A DNA stretch of 64,000 nt, taken from assembly GCF_005768555.2 (NCBI RefSeq), contig NZ_VCHX02000109.1, forward strand, positions 25,432 through 89,431, given 5' to 3'. Shown here piece by piece: positions 17,626 to 27,276 of this stretch. The notes under the pieces are model-generated. The model saw only the letters and a list, made by a program, of their open reading frames with translations. It was not told the DNA's origin and did not search any database. Positions within the stretch are counted from its first letter, which is position 1; every line of letters begins with the position of its first letter. A program made the position numbers and the translations under genes. The stretch is from Streptomyces sporangiiformans (GTDB lineage: Bacteria; Actinomycetota; Actinomycetes; Streptomycetales; Streptomycetaceae).

Positions 17626-17687
17626 GAGTACGGGCTCGCGGAGTACGGGCTCGCGGAGTACGGGCTTGCTCAATACGGGCTAGCGGT
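17613..17687. repeat. 15-bp tandem repeat built from the terminator arm
   Basis: Unit GTACGGGCTCGCGGA occurs three times exactly (17613-17657) and twice in degenerate form up to 17687, just short of the mdh stop codon. The unit equals one arm of the mdh terminator, suggesting local slippage or duplication. Confidence 0.85.
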
Positions 17688-17691
17688 CGGC

Positions 17692-19245
<1,554 letters not shown>

Positions 19246-20595
19246 TTACTCCGTGCAGCCCTTCTGGCCCGACTTCAGCGTGACGCAGGCCTTCGCGTCA
19301 CCGGCGTCCTTCACGGCCACCATCGGGGTGTACGCGTCGGTGTCGGTATCGACCTTGCCGCTCTGCGCGGCCGCGCCGCTCGCGGTGATCTCGACCTCGT
19401 CTCCGACCGCGGCCTGCGTGATGCGGCCCCAGGCGGCCGAGCAGGTCTTGCTGTAGCGGACCTCGACGACGGCCGTGCCGACGGTGACGCTGTTGGTGGT
19501 CTTCGCCAACTCGCCGCCGCAGCCCATGTTCTCCGGGTCCTCGCCCGTGCAGTCCTTGCCGATGCACTGGACGCCGGGCGGCAGGTCCTTGCTGACGGAC
19601 GGGGTCGGGCTCGGCTTCGCCTCGTCGCCGCCGTCCCCGCCGGAGTCGGTCAGGAACATGGCGGCCGCGACCACCACGAGCACGCCGACGACGCCCGCGA
19701 GGAACATCGTGAGCCGCCGCTTCCGCCGCTGCCCGTCGGGTGAACCGGACGAACGGCGGGGGCGCGCGTCCTCGGGCGGCCCACCGGCCGGACCGGACGG
19801 CCCGGCGGGCCCGGACGGCGCGGAGTACCCCGAGGATCCGGGAGAGCCGGAAGACCCGGGAGAGCCGGAAGACCCGGGCGAGCCGGGAATCCCGGAGACA
19901 CCCGGCTGACCGGAGAACCCCGCCGAACCCCCGGCGCCTCCGGGCCACCCCGGAGGCCTGGGGACCGCACCCCAACTACCGCCACGCGCAGCCTGGTCGG
20001 ACGCCGAAGATCCCCCCGGCGAAGCAACGTCGGACGAGCCGGACGAGCCGAACGACCCGGACGAGCCTCCGCCCCGAGGAGCCCCGCCCCGCCCGCCGGA
20101 CGGCAGCTGTTCCTCACCCGGCGGCGGGCTCTGCGCCGGCACCGACGGTGCCACTCCGGCCGACCCGGCCGCCCCGGGCCTGGGCGCGGCCGTCGCGCCG
20201 CCCCCCTTGCGCGTCTGCTTCCCGTCCCGGCCGCCCCCCTTGGCCGGTGTGGGCCCGAACTCCCCCAGCGCGGCGCGCGCCTGGGAGATCCGTATCGCCT
20301 CCATGGTCATGTCGTGACGCATCTCCGAGCGGCTCCACGCCCGCTCGGCCAGCTCCCACATCGTGGTCAGATGGACCGGGTTGGTATTCGTCACCTCGGC
20401 CAGCGCCACGATCGCGCCCTTGGGCGCGAGCAGCCGGCCGTTCAGATACCGCTCCCACGACGTCTTGCTGTAACCGGTACGGTCCGCCACGGCAGCGATG
20501 CTCAGCCCACTGCGGTCGACAAGTCGGCGCAGCTGGCTGGCGAACTCTCTGACCTGCGGATCGAGTTCGTCCGGCAAAGCCCTCCAACGAGGCAT
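19246..20595 (-). CDS. membrane-anchored HTH protein with DUF2690-type ectodomain
   Basis: A 449-residue protein. Residues 5-75 are an Xre-like HTH (LRRLVDRSGLSIAAVADRTGYSKTSWERYLNG). A long Gly/Ser/Pro-rich linker (about 130-320) follows, then one membrane helix (FLAGVVGVLVVVAAAMFL) and an outside domain with paired cysteines (VQCIGKDCTGEDP, MGCGGEL, YSKTCSAAWGRI) that I recognise as DUF2690. The layout resembles RodZ: HTH inside, ectodomain outside. ATG 20595 is used because GGGGG precedes it and the paralogues start at the same point. Role unknown; signal transfer across the membrane is inferred. Confidence 0.8.
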   Translation of the reverse strand: MPRWRALPDELDPQVREFASQLRRLVDRSGLSIAAVADRTGYSKTSWERYLNGRLLAPKGAIVALAEVTNTNPVHLTTMWELAERAWSRSEMRHDMTMEAIRISQARAALGEFGPTPAKGGGRDGKQTRKGGGATAAPRPGAAGSAGVAPSVPAQSPPPGEEQLPSGGRGGAPRGGGSSGSFGSSGSSDVASPGGSSASDQAARGGSWGAVPRPPGWPGGAGGSAGFSGQPGVSGIPGSPGSSGSPGSSGSPGSSGYSAPSGPAGPSGPAGGPPEDARPRRSSGSPDGQRRKRRLTMFLAGVVGVLVVVAAAMFLTDSGGDGGDEAKPSPTPSVSKDLPPGVQCIGKDCTGEDPENMGCGGELAKTTNSVTVGTAVVEVRYSKTCSAAWGRITQAAVGDEVEITASGAAAQSGKVDTDTDAYTPMVAVKDAGDAKACVTLKSGQKGCTE

Positions 20596-20991
20596 TGCTC
20601 CCCCTCTTCCCCCGTACGTGCTTGTTCTTCCCAGCGCGTGGCGCCCCTCCGCCAAGTCCCCGTTCTGGCTACCCAGGGGGATGCGCCCATCAAGGATCTC
20701 AGTTCCCCGGCCGGGGGCGCACAGGAGCATTCAGGCCGTGGGCATGCACCGTTGCACGCCCGCTGGTCTGCGGTCCAGTGTTCCACCGATATCCCGTGCG
20801 GCTGTTCGGAGCCCCCTGGTCCGCGCACGGGACGTCCCGGACCGTCCCGATTGCCCACGTTATCCCTGATGTCGAAGGCGATCGGACCACATCCTCGAAC
20901 TTGTCGATACATCGACACAAGGGGAACACATGCGCGGTCTCGTGGGTCACTCGTGCCATCTGTGTCACCACACGACCCGGGTCCAGGGACG
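20596..20991. promoter_or_regulatory. 396-bp upstream region of the HTH-DUF2690 gene with palindrome
   Basis: No gene is seen. TGTCGATACATCGACA at 20902-20917 is a 7-2-7 palindrome that could be an operator, although it sits about 310 bases from the start codon at 20595. The remaining sequence shows no hairpin or box that I can support. Confidence 0.35.
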
Positions 20992-21552
20992 TCACGTCAG
21001 GGTGACGGCACCCGCCAACGCGGTCAGGAGGAGGGCGAGAACGATGAGCACGGCGTAGAGCAGCAGGCGGTGGGAGGGGGCCGGGGCAGGGGCCCGGGGA
21101 GGGTCCGGCTCGTCGGCCAGCAGGTCCCACCACGGGACCGTCGGCGCCTCCTCGTAGTCGTCGTCGCACTCCGCCCCGCCTCCGGTCCCGCCCCCGGTCC
21201 CGCGCTCGGCGCCCCTCCCCTCGACGGACCCGTTCACGGAAGCCGCCGCCCCGGCGGCGGGCACGCTCGCCGCCGGATCCGCCGGGCGCGGCCACGCCCG
21301 TACGGCCAGTTCCCAGCGCACCACGAAGCGTTCGGCGTCCTCGCCGACGACCCGGCACAGGGCGACGACCGCCTGCCGGGGCGGTGGCTGCGTCGCGTTG
21401 AGGTAGCGCTGCCAGGAGGACTTGCTGTACGCGGTCCGCGCGCCCAGGGCGACCAGGCTGAGCCCGGTGCGGTCCTTGAGCAGCCGCAGCTGTTCCACGA
21501 AGTGCCCTACCTCCGGCGGAAGATCCGCCGGCAGCGGCTGCCAGGCGCTCAT
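20992..21552 (-). CDS. membrane-anchored HTH protein without ectodomain
   Basis: A 186-residue paralogue of the neighbours. The HTH (LRLLKDRTGLSLVALGARTAYSKSSWQRYLN) covers residues 12-80. A Gly/Ala linker and acidic stretch follow, and a membrane helix forms the very end (LLLYAVLIVLALLLTALAGA). It lacks the cysteine-rich outside domain of its relatives, so either it is a truncated member or its sensing part is elsewhere. AGGAGG lies upstream of ATG 21552. Confidence 0.75.
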   Translation of the reverse strand: MSAWQPLPADLPPEVGHFVEQLRLLKDRTGLSLVALGARTAYSKSSWQRYLNATQPPPRQAVVALCRVVGEDAERFVVRWELAVRAWPRPADPAASVPAAGAAASVNGSVEGRGAERGTGGGTGGGAECDDDYEEAPTVPWWDLLADEPDPPRAPAPAPSHRLLLYAVLIVLALLLTALAGAVTLT

Positions 21553-21802
21553 CGTTCTCCTCCTCGGCTTCCTCCGCTCTGCCCCCAGGGACGGTGTCTG
21601 CCGCGGTTCGGTTCCCCTCCAGAGATCGTTGAGGGACTCGTCGCACGATGCACGCGACGTACCGGAACTGTCACTTCCGTGCCACAGGGAACAGACAGGT
21701 GTTGAACCGCCGTTGGCGCGTCCATGACTCTTGATCCCAAGCGGCGTCCGTCCGTACTCGGGGGAGTGGACGGGCGCCGCTCCTGAAACGGGCTTCCCCG
21801 GA

Positions 21803-22639
21803 TCACGCTCCGAAGCAGATCCGGTCGCCCTTGACGGGCACCAGGCAGACGCGTGCCCCGTCCGACCCGCCGGGGCCGTCCCGGCCGCCCTGGCCATCCG
21901 GGCCGCCCGCTGCCGTCATCGGCGTCGCGAGATATCCCAGGGTGTCGGCCCGGTCGGAGGCCTGTACGGCCTTGGGGCGGGCCCCCGGCCGGGTCAGTTC
22001 GATCCGGTCGCCGATCCTCAGCCGCGACCCTCGTGCCCACACGGCGTGGCACACCTTGCCGTACCGCAACTCCACGCGGCGTCCTCCGGGGAGGGTGCGT
22101 TCGGCGGCCGAGGTCACCATGGACTGCCCGCCGCAGCCCATGGCGATGGGGTCCTCACCGTCGCATTCGGGGCCCGTGCAGCCGGGTGCGTACGTCGGCG
22201 GTGGGGGCGACGCGGTATCCGCGGAGTCGTCCGGCAGGAGGAGAACCGCGGCGCACACGGCGGCGGCGAGGCCCACGAACGCGCCCGCGGCGAACAGGAC
22301 CCGGCGCGCCCGGCCGCCGTCGTTCCCCACGGCCACGGCCACGTCCACGGCCACGGCCACGTCCACGGCCACGACCTCGGCCTTGGCCGCGTGCCGTGCG
22401 CGCCCGCTCCACTCCGTGTCGGCCAGCTCCCACAGCGCGAGCAGCCGTTCGGGCCGCTCGCCCGCGATCTGGCACAACGCCACGACGGCGTCGTACGGCA
22501 CGGGCTTCTCGCCGTTGAGATAACGGGCCCAGGAGGACTTGCTGTAGGGCGTGCGTTCGGCGAGCCGGGTGAGGCTCAGGCCCGCCGATTCCCGTAACTG
22601 CCGCAGGCCCGCGATGAGCTGGCGTACTTCCGGAGTCAC
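21803..22639 (-). CDS. membrane-anchored HTH protein with DUF2690-type ectodomain
   Basis: A 278-residue paralogue. The HTH (LRQLRESAGLSLTRLAERTPYSKSSWARYLNG) is at residues 8-70, a membrane helix at about 125-148, and a DUF2690-like ectodomain with GCTGPECDGEDP, MGCGG and LRYGKVCHAVWARG at 160-235. GTG 22639 overlaps the previous stop by four bases (GTGA), so it is translated with the PG-binding paralogue. A repetitive GGCCAC/GTCCAC tract (about 22330-22376) encodes Val-Ala-Val-Asp repeats before the helix. Longer upstream in-frame sequence is shadow of the neighbour. Confidence 0.78.
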   Translation of the reverse strand: MTPEVRQLIAGLRQLRESAGLSLTRLAERTPYSKSSWARYLNGEKPVPYDAVVALCQIAGERPERLLALWELADTEWSGRARHAAKAEVVAVDVAVAVDVAVAVGNDGGRARRVLFAAGAFVGLAAAVCAAVLLLPDDSADTASPPPPTYAPGCTGPECDGEDPIAMGCGGQSMVTSAAERTLPGGRRVELRYGKVCHAVWARGSRLRIGDRIELTRPGARPKAVQASDRADTLGYLATPMTAAGGPDGQGGRDGPGGSDGARVCLVPVKGDRICFGA

Positions 22640-23505
22640 TTGCGCAGCTCCCGCCAGGTGTCGGGGCCGACGATGCCGTCCACGCCGATCTCCCGCTTCT
22701 CCTGGAACGCGGTGGCCGCGCGTTTGGTCTGCTCGCCGTAGACGCCATCGGTGCCACCCGGGTCGAAGCCGTGCCGGCGCAGCAGGCACTGCGCCTCGAC
22801 GACGTCCCAGCCGATGCTGTTCAGGTCGAGCAGTACGTCCCGGGAGACGCTGTGCCCGGCGTACAGTCCGCCGTCCTTGCGGGAGATGTCGCAGTCGTAC
22901 GCCTGCCCGCGCCGGTATGCGTCGGCGGTGGGCGCGGGCTGCTGCCCTCCCGAGCCGTCGCCCTGCCAGGACAGGCCGGTGATCATGCCCGCACCGAACG
23001 CGACGAGCAGCGCTGCGGCCGCGCCGAGTACGAGGCGGGGGCGTGGGCGTGGGCCCCGAGCACTCGGCCGGTCGGTCGGCCGGGTGGTCACGCGGGCGGT
23101 CGGCCGGGCGGGCGGCATGATGCTCGGTCCGGCGGTCGTTTTGGTGGTCCTGGGCTCGACGGCCGAACCGGAGCCCGGCGTGACGGTGGGCCCGGCATCA
23201 GGCTCGGCACAAGGCTCGGCACCAGTCTCTGCACCAGGCCCGGCAGCTGCTCCCTCCGCCACCTCGTGCAGCACCAGCAGCCGCGTCGGCTCCGTGCCGC
23301 ACACCCGCGCGAGTTCCGTCACGGCCCCGCGGGGAACCGGCTTCTTGCCGTTGAGCCAGCGCTCCCATGACGAGGAGCTGTACGTGGTCTTCGCCGCGAG
23401 AGCGGCCAGACTCAGTCCGCTGCGGTCCTTCAACCGCCGCAACTGGACGACGAGTTGCCGTTCCCGCTGGTCAAGCGAGTCGGGCAGTTCCTTCCAGCGC
23501 GCCAT
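22636..23505 (-). CDS. membrane-anchored HTH protein with peptidoglycan-binding ectodomain
   Basis: A 289-residue paralogue with HTH (LRRLKDRSGLSLAALAAKTTYSSSSWERWLNG) at residues 15-80, a Thr/Pro/Arg linker and a membrane helix at about 160-180. The ectodomain ends in a PG_binding_1 repeat (VVEAQCLLRRHGFDPGGTDGVYG, then GVDGIVGPDTWRELRK). So the ectodomain is swapped for a cell-wall-binding module while the HTH is conserved. It is coupled to the next DUF2690 member. It may let DNA binding respond to wall state; this is inference. Confidence 0.82.
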   Translation of the reverse strand: MARWKELPDSLDQRERQLVVQLRRLKDRSGLSLAALAAKTTYSSSSWERWLNGKKPVPRGAVTELARVCGTEPTRLLVLHEVAEGAAAGPGAETGAEPCAEPDAGPTVTPGSGSAVEPRTTKTTAGPSIMPPARPTARVTTRPTDRPSARGPRPRPRLVLGAAAALLVAFGAGMITGLSWQGDGSGGQQPAPTADAYRRGQAYDCDISRKDGGLYAGHSVSRDVLLDLNSIGWDVVEAQCLLRRHGFDPGGTDGVYGEQTKRAATAFQEKREIGVDGIVGPDTWRELRK

Positions 23506-23774
23506 GTCGTCACCCCCCGTGAACCCTTGGCGCGTACTTATATGAAGTTCCGTCAGTCCGAGGACGTCCGCACAGGGGTGGTGCGGTTGCGTGCCCAGAG
23601 TTCACGTTACCCAACCGGGACGACATCCCCCGTCCCACACCGTTGTCATGGGACGGGACTTCCCAGCAGGTCAGAGCGGGGGACGTACCACGCATCCCCA
23701 ACTCCCCCGACGACTGTGGCCGTTGTCGTACCTGGTCACGCAGGGTTGGTGACGCAGGACCCGGCGGCACGACG
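23506..23774. promoter_or_regulatory. upstream region of the HTH pair with inverted repeat
   Basis: No gene is seen. CCCGTCCCA (23629-23637) and TGGGACGGG (23649-23657) form a 9-bp inverted repeat about 125-150 bases upstream of the HTH start at 23505. It may be an operator or a weak hairpin. Confidence 0.35.
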
Positions 23775-23818
23775 CGGAGGCCCGCACTCATCGACTCGGG
23801 GGAGAGTGCGGGCCTCCG
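23775..23818 (-). terminator. terminator after folD-DUF3017
   Basis: A perfect 15-bp stem (23775-23789 with 23804-23818) with a 14-base loop, starting ten bases past the DUF3017 stop. Confidence 0.8.
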
Positions 23819-23827
23819 TCACGCGCG

Positions 23828-24631
23828 CTACGTCCTGATCGTGAAGTGCAGCGTGTCGTCCAGGAACGGGATCTCCAGCCACGGGTTGGGCTGGGCCATC
23901 ATCGCGAGCAGCACGATGGTCACGCCCAGGATGCCGTACGTGACGAGGTCGGTGAAGCGGGAGCGGACCGCGAGCATGCCCACGCCGGGCAGCGTCCAGC
24001 GCAGCACGCCGCCGGCGAGCAGCCCCGTCCCGATCAGCAGCGTGCCGTACCGGAAGACGCCGAGCGCGGTGAGCAGCAAGCCGAGTCCGACGGCCGCGAC
24101 CACCGTGAGCATCGGCCATTGCCGAGCCGGTGCGGGCGCGTCCCCTGACGCGGCACGGCCGCCGCCCTCGGGGCGTGCGGTGTCCCGGGTGACCCGGGGG
24201 AAACGGCGCGTCGTGCGCTGCGGCTGCCCGTCGGGGCCGGGCGCACTGACGGGGTCCCGCACAACAGGCTCTTCACCGTCGTCCCGATGCTCATGCCCGC
24301 CCGCCTCCGACGTGTCCGCCGCCGCGTGCGTTTCCCCGCCGTGCCCCTGGGCAGCCCGGCCCTCCACGCCTTGCGGCTCGGCAGCACGCGGCTCCACGTC
24401 TTCCGCCTGCGCGCCACGCAGCCCCGACTCCGTGCCTGCCGACACCGCGTCCTGTGGCCCCGCGCCCTGCACCGTGCCCTGCGTCACCGCGCCTGCCGAC
24501 TTCGCGCCCTGCGGCACCGTGCCTTCAGACGCCGCGCCTTGGGGCTCCCCGGCGCGCGGTCCCATACCCTCGGGTCGCACCGGCTCGGGCGACGGGTCGG
24601 CGCCCCGCTTCGGGGTGTCCTCAGCCGACAC
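23828..24631 (-). CDS. DUF3017 membrane protein
   Basis: A 267-residue protein. The first 165 residues are low-complexity Glu/Ala/Gly-rich sequence. Three membrane helices follow ([53 protein letters not shown]), matching the small DUF3017 proteins found beside folD in actinobacteria. Its usual length is about 100-150 residues, so the N-terminal tail is unusually long here. The GTG start at 24631 lies 11 bases inside the folD gene end, so the two are co-translated. Function unknown. Confidence 0.75.
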   Translation of the reverse strand: MSAEDTPKRGADPSPEPVRPEGMGPRAGEPQGAASEGTVPQGAKSAGAVTQGTVQGAGPQDAVSAGTESGLRGAQAEDVEPRAAEPQGVEGRAAQGHGGETHAAADTSEAGGHEHRDDGEEPVVRDPVSAPGPDGQPQRTTRRFPRVTRDTARPEGGGRAASGDAPAPARQWPMLTVVAAVGLGLLLTALGVFRYGTLLIGTGLLAGGVLRWTLPGVGMLAVRSRFTDLVTYGILGVTIVLLAMMAQPNPWLEIPFLDDTLHFTIRT

Positions 24632-25475
24632 TGCGTTCCGCCGCCTCGACCACGTTGACGAGCAGCTGCGCCCGGGTCATCGGGCCGACGCCGCCGGGGT
24701 TGGGCGAGATCCACGCGGCGACCTCGGCGACGCCGGGGTGGACGTCACCGACGATCTTGCCCTCGGCGCTGCGCGAGACGCCGACGTCGAGGACGGCCGC
24801 GCCCGGCTTCACGTCCTCGGGCCGGACCAGGTGGGCGGAGCCCGCCGCGGCGATGATGATGTCGGCCCGCTTCAAGTGGGAGGACAGATCGCGCGTGCCG
24901 GTGTGGCACTGCGTCACCGTCGCGTTCTCGCTGCGCCGGGTCAGCAGCAGCGGCATCGGGCGGCCGATCGTCACGCCCCGGCCCACGACCACCACCTCGG
25001 CCCCCTTGATCTCCACGCCGTACTGGCGGAGGAGGGTGAGAACACCGTTGGGCGTGCAGGGCAGCGGTGCCGGCTCGTTGAGTACGAGACGGCCGAGGTT
25101 CATCGGGTGCAGGCCGTCCGCGTCCTTGTCCGGGTCCATCAGCTCCAGGATGCGGTTCTCGTCGATACCCCTGGGCAGCGGCAGCTGGACGATGTAACCG
25201 GTGCAGCCCGGATCTTCGTTGAGCTCGCGGACGACCGCCTCGATCTCCTCCTGCGTGGCGGTCACGGGCAGTTCCCGCTGGATGGAGGCGATGCCGACCT
25301 GGGCGCAGTCGCGGTGCTTGCCCGCGACATACTTCTGGCTGCCCGGGTCGTCGCCCACCAGGACGGTTCCCAGGCCGGGCGTGACGCCCTTCTCCTTCAG
25401 GGCCGCCACGCGGGCGGTCAGATCGGACTTGATCGCGGCTGCGGTGGCCTTGCCATCGAGAATCTGGGCGGTCAT
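24621..25475 (-). CDS. folD: bifunctional methylenetetrahydrofolate dehydrogenase/cyclohydrolase
   Basis: A 284-residue FolD enzyme that interconverts 5,10-methylene-THF and 10-formyl-THF, feeding purine and formyl-methionine synthesis in the cytoplasm. Motifs visible are the catalytic region [13 protein letters not shown] with its lysine, [17 protein letters not shown] and the NADP loop [13 protein letters not shown]. The ATG at 25475 gives the normal length. The 277 bases upstream separate it from a divergent membrane protein gene. Confidence 0.95.
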   Translation of the reverse strand: MTAQILDGKATAAAIKSDLTARVAALKEKGVTPGLGTVLVGDDPGSQKYVAGKHRDCAQVGIASIQRELPVTATQEEIEAVVRELNEDPGCTGYIVQLPLPRGIDENRILELMDPDKDADGLHPMNLGRLVLNEPAPLPCTPNGVLTLLRQYGVEIKGAEVVVVGRGVTIGRPMPLLLTRRSENATVTQCHTGTRDLSSHLKRADIIIAAAGSAHLVRPEDVKPGAAVLDVGVSRSAEGKIVGDVHPGVAEVAAWISPNPGGVGPMTRAQLLVNVVEAAERSVG

Positions 25476-25752
25476 GACCCCATCCTCGCGGATGACCGGG
25501 TCCCGGTTCCAATCCGGTCACCCTGCGGACTCCGCGACTCCCGTCCCACATGGTCACTCGTATCCATCCATGATCAGTGATGTTGCACTTGCACAACACA
25601 TGCGGCATCCGGCTGGACAAATAAGAGGCGCGTTAAGGACGATGAACGTCACAGTGCCGCGGGGCAGTACCGGGGGGACGAACCGCATCTGTAGAACTTT
25701 CCTCCGAAATGTGCCGCGTCGTCCCCGCACCATGCAACGGAGGAAAGACGCC

Positions 25753-26394
25753 ATGAGCTTTGGCGACCCGAACAACCCCTACGGCGCGCCGCAGGGCCAG
25801 CAGCCGGGTTACCCGGCCCAGCCTCCCCAGGGCCAGCCCGGCCCCGGTTACGGCTACCCGCAGGGTGCCCCGCCCCAGCAGCCCGGCTACGGCTATCCGC
25901 AGGGTGCTCCGGGCCAGCCGCCGGCGTACCCCGGCTACCCGGGCGGCGCTCCCAACTCGATGCCGATGGAGATGCCGGGTCTGATGAAGACCTCGCGCGT
26001 CCTGCTGTTCATCCTCGCGGGCTTCCAGCTCCTGTTCGGCGTCATCGCGGGTATCGCCGTCGGCGCTGTGCAGGACGTGTCCAACGGCGTCGGCAGCGGT
26101 GACGACACCGACACGCTCGCCGGACTCGGCTTCTTCTTCGCGGCGCTCCTGGTGGGCCTGGGTGCGCTCTCCATCTTCCTGGGCGTCAAGTTCAAGAGCG
26201 GCGGCAGCGGCATCCGCATCACCACGATCGTGTACGCGGCGCTGATGATCCTCGGCGGCATCGTCAACATCGTGAACGGTGCGAACGGTTCCGCCACCTT
26301 CGGCGGACTCATCTCGCTCGCCATCGCCGGCATCATCCTCGCCTCGATGGTCAACGGCGCCGCCTCGGCCTGGTTCAACCGCCCGCGTTACTGA
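25753..26394 (+). CDS. Pro/Gln-rich four-helix membrane protein
   Basis: A 213-residue protein. Residues 1-75 are repeats of Gly-Tyr-Pro-Gln-Gly and Gly-Tyr-Pro-Ala; four membrane helices follow (VLLFILAGFQLLFGVIAG; LGFFFAALLVGLGALSIFLG; ITTIVYAALMILGGIVNIV; LISLAIAGIILASMV). A strong GGAGGA site precedes ATG 25753. Proteins of this shape are common in Streptomyces and have no known function. It is monocistronic with a clear terminator. Confidence 0.8.
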   Translation: MSFGDPNNPYGAPQGQQPGYPAQPPQGQPGPGYGYPQGAPPQQPGYGYPQGAPGQPPAYPGYPGGAPNSMPMEMPGLMKTSRVLLFILAGFQLLFGVIAGIAVGAVQDVSNGVGSGDDTDTLAGLGFFFAALLVGLGALSIFLGVKFKSGGSGIRITTIVYAALMILGGIVNIVNGANGSATFGGLISLAIAGIILASMVNGAASAWFNRPRY

Positions 26395-26437
26395 GCCGAG
26401 CCGCAGCACGTTCGCGCCATTCACGTCAATCACGCCA

Positions 26438-26475
26438 AGGGCCGTGTCTACCCCGCAAAGGTTGGACACGGCCCT
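26438..26475 (+). terminator. terminator after the Pro/Gln-rich membrane protein
   Basis: A perfect 11-bp stem (AGGGCCGTGTC with GACACGGCCCT) and a 16-base loop, 43 bases past the stop. Confidence 0.8.
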
Positions 26476-26529
26476 GGTGCGTCGCTCTACCCTGATTCCA
26501 CAGCTGCGCACGGGACGGGGAGAACGACC

Positions 26530-27276
26530 TTGTACAGCATCATCGTGGTGCCCCCACGCACGACGGACGACGAGCACGGCGCACACCAGATCAAACTCGC
26601 CCCAGGGGAACGTCTCGCCTTCGGCCGCTCGGAGTCCGACAACGGGCTTGCGATCGCACACGAGGGGGTCTCCCGGAAGGCCGGGGAGATCACGGCCCAG
26701 GGCGCCTTCTGGATACTGAGCAATCTCTCCGCCCACCAGACGTACGTCGTGGAGAACCCGGAGGGCGCGGGCGAGCACATCAAGGTCGGTCCGGGCCGCC
26801 TCGACGCGCCGATCCCCTTCGAGTTCTCCCGGATCGTGCTCCCGGCCGCGGGCGACCTGCTGCCCCTCGAGGTGTGGGCACCCCGCCACGACTATCTGAA
26901 CTCTTCCGGCGGACTCGACGGCGCGACCACCGCACCCGCCTTCTCGGTCGACCACACCAAGCGGTACTTCGCGGTCCTCGCCGCCCTGTGTGAGCCCCGC
27001 CTGCGCGGCGCACCGCACGCCCCGCTGCCCACCGTCGACCAGGTCGTGGAGCGGCTGCGTCCCGGCTGGCCGGCGGCGAGCCCGGCCGCCGTGCACTGGA
27101 ACATCGACTACCTCGCGGTGAAGCTGCGCCTCAAGCCCGGCCCCGACACGGCGGATCCGGGCCCGCGCCTGAACGGCAAGAAGGAGTCCCTCGTCTCCCT
27201 CGCGCTCCGCTTCGACCTCGTACGGGAGGACGATCTCGTCGTCCTCGGCAACTCCCCGAGCCGAGCGGCACGGTGA
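26530..27276 (+). CDS. FHA-like domain protein paired with a kinase
   Basis: A 248-residue protein with a forkhead-associated-like N-terminus: the strand LAPGERLAFGRSESDNGLAIAHEGVSRKAGEI contains the GRS and the S-R of phosphothreonine-binding FHA domains. The second half (TVDQVVERLRPGWPAASPAAVHWNIDYLAVKL) looks like a winged-helix or all-alpha domain seen C-terminal to FHA domains. TTG 26530 is the start, with GGGGAGAA upstream. It overlaps the kinase by four bases (GTGA), which makes the FHA protein a likely phospho-partner of that kinase. Confidence 0.75.
   Translation: MYSIIVVPPRTTDDEHGAHQIKLAPGERLAFGRSESDNGLAIAHEGVSRKAGEITAQGAFWILSNLSAHQTYVVENPEGAGEHIKVGPGRLDAPIPFEFSRIVLPAAGDLLPLEVWAPRHDYLNSSGGLDGATTAPAFSVDHTKRYFAVLAALCEPRLRGAPHAPLPTVDQVVERLRPGWPAASPAAVHWNIDYLAVKLRLKPGPDTADPGPRLNGKKESLVSLALRFDLVREDDLVVLGNSPSRAAR

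Noticed and set aside
17613..17687. CRISPR-like array
   Set aside because: Units of 15 bp are directly adjacent without spacers; this is a simple tandem repeat. The same applies to 11285-11344 and 14366-14437.
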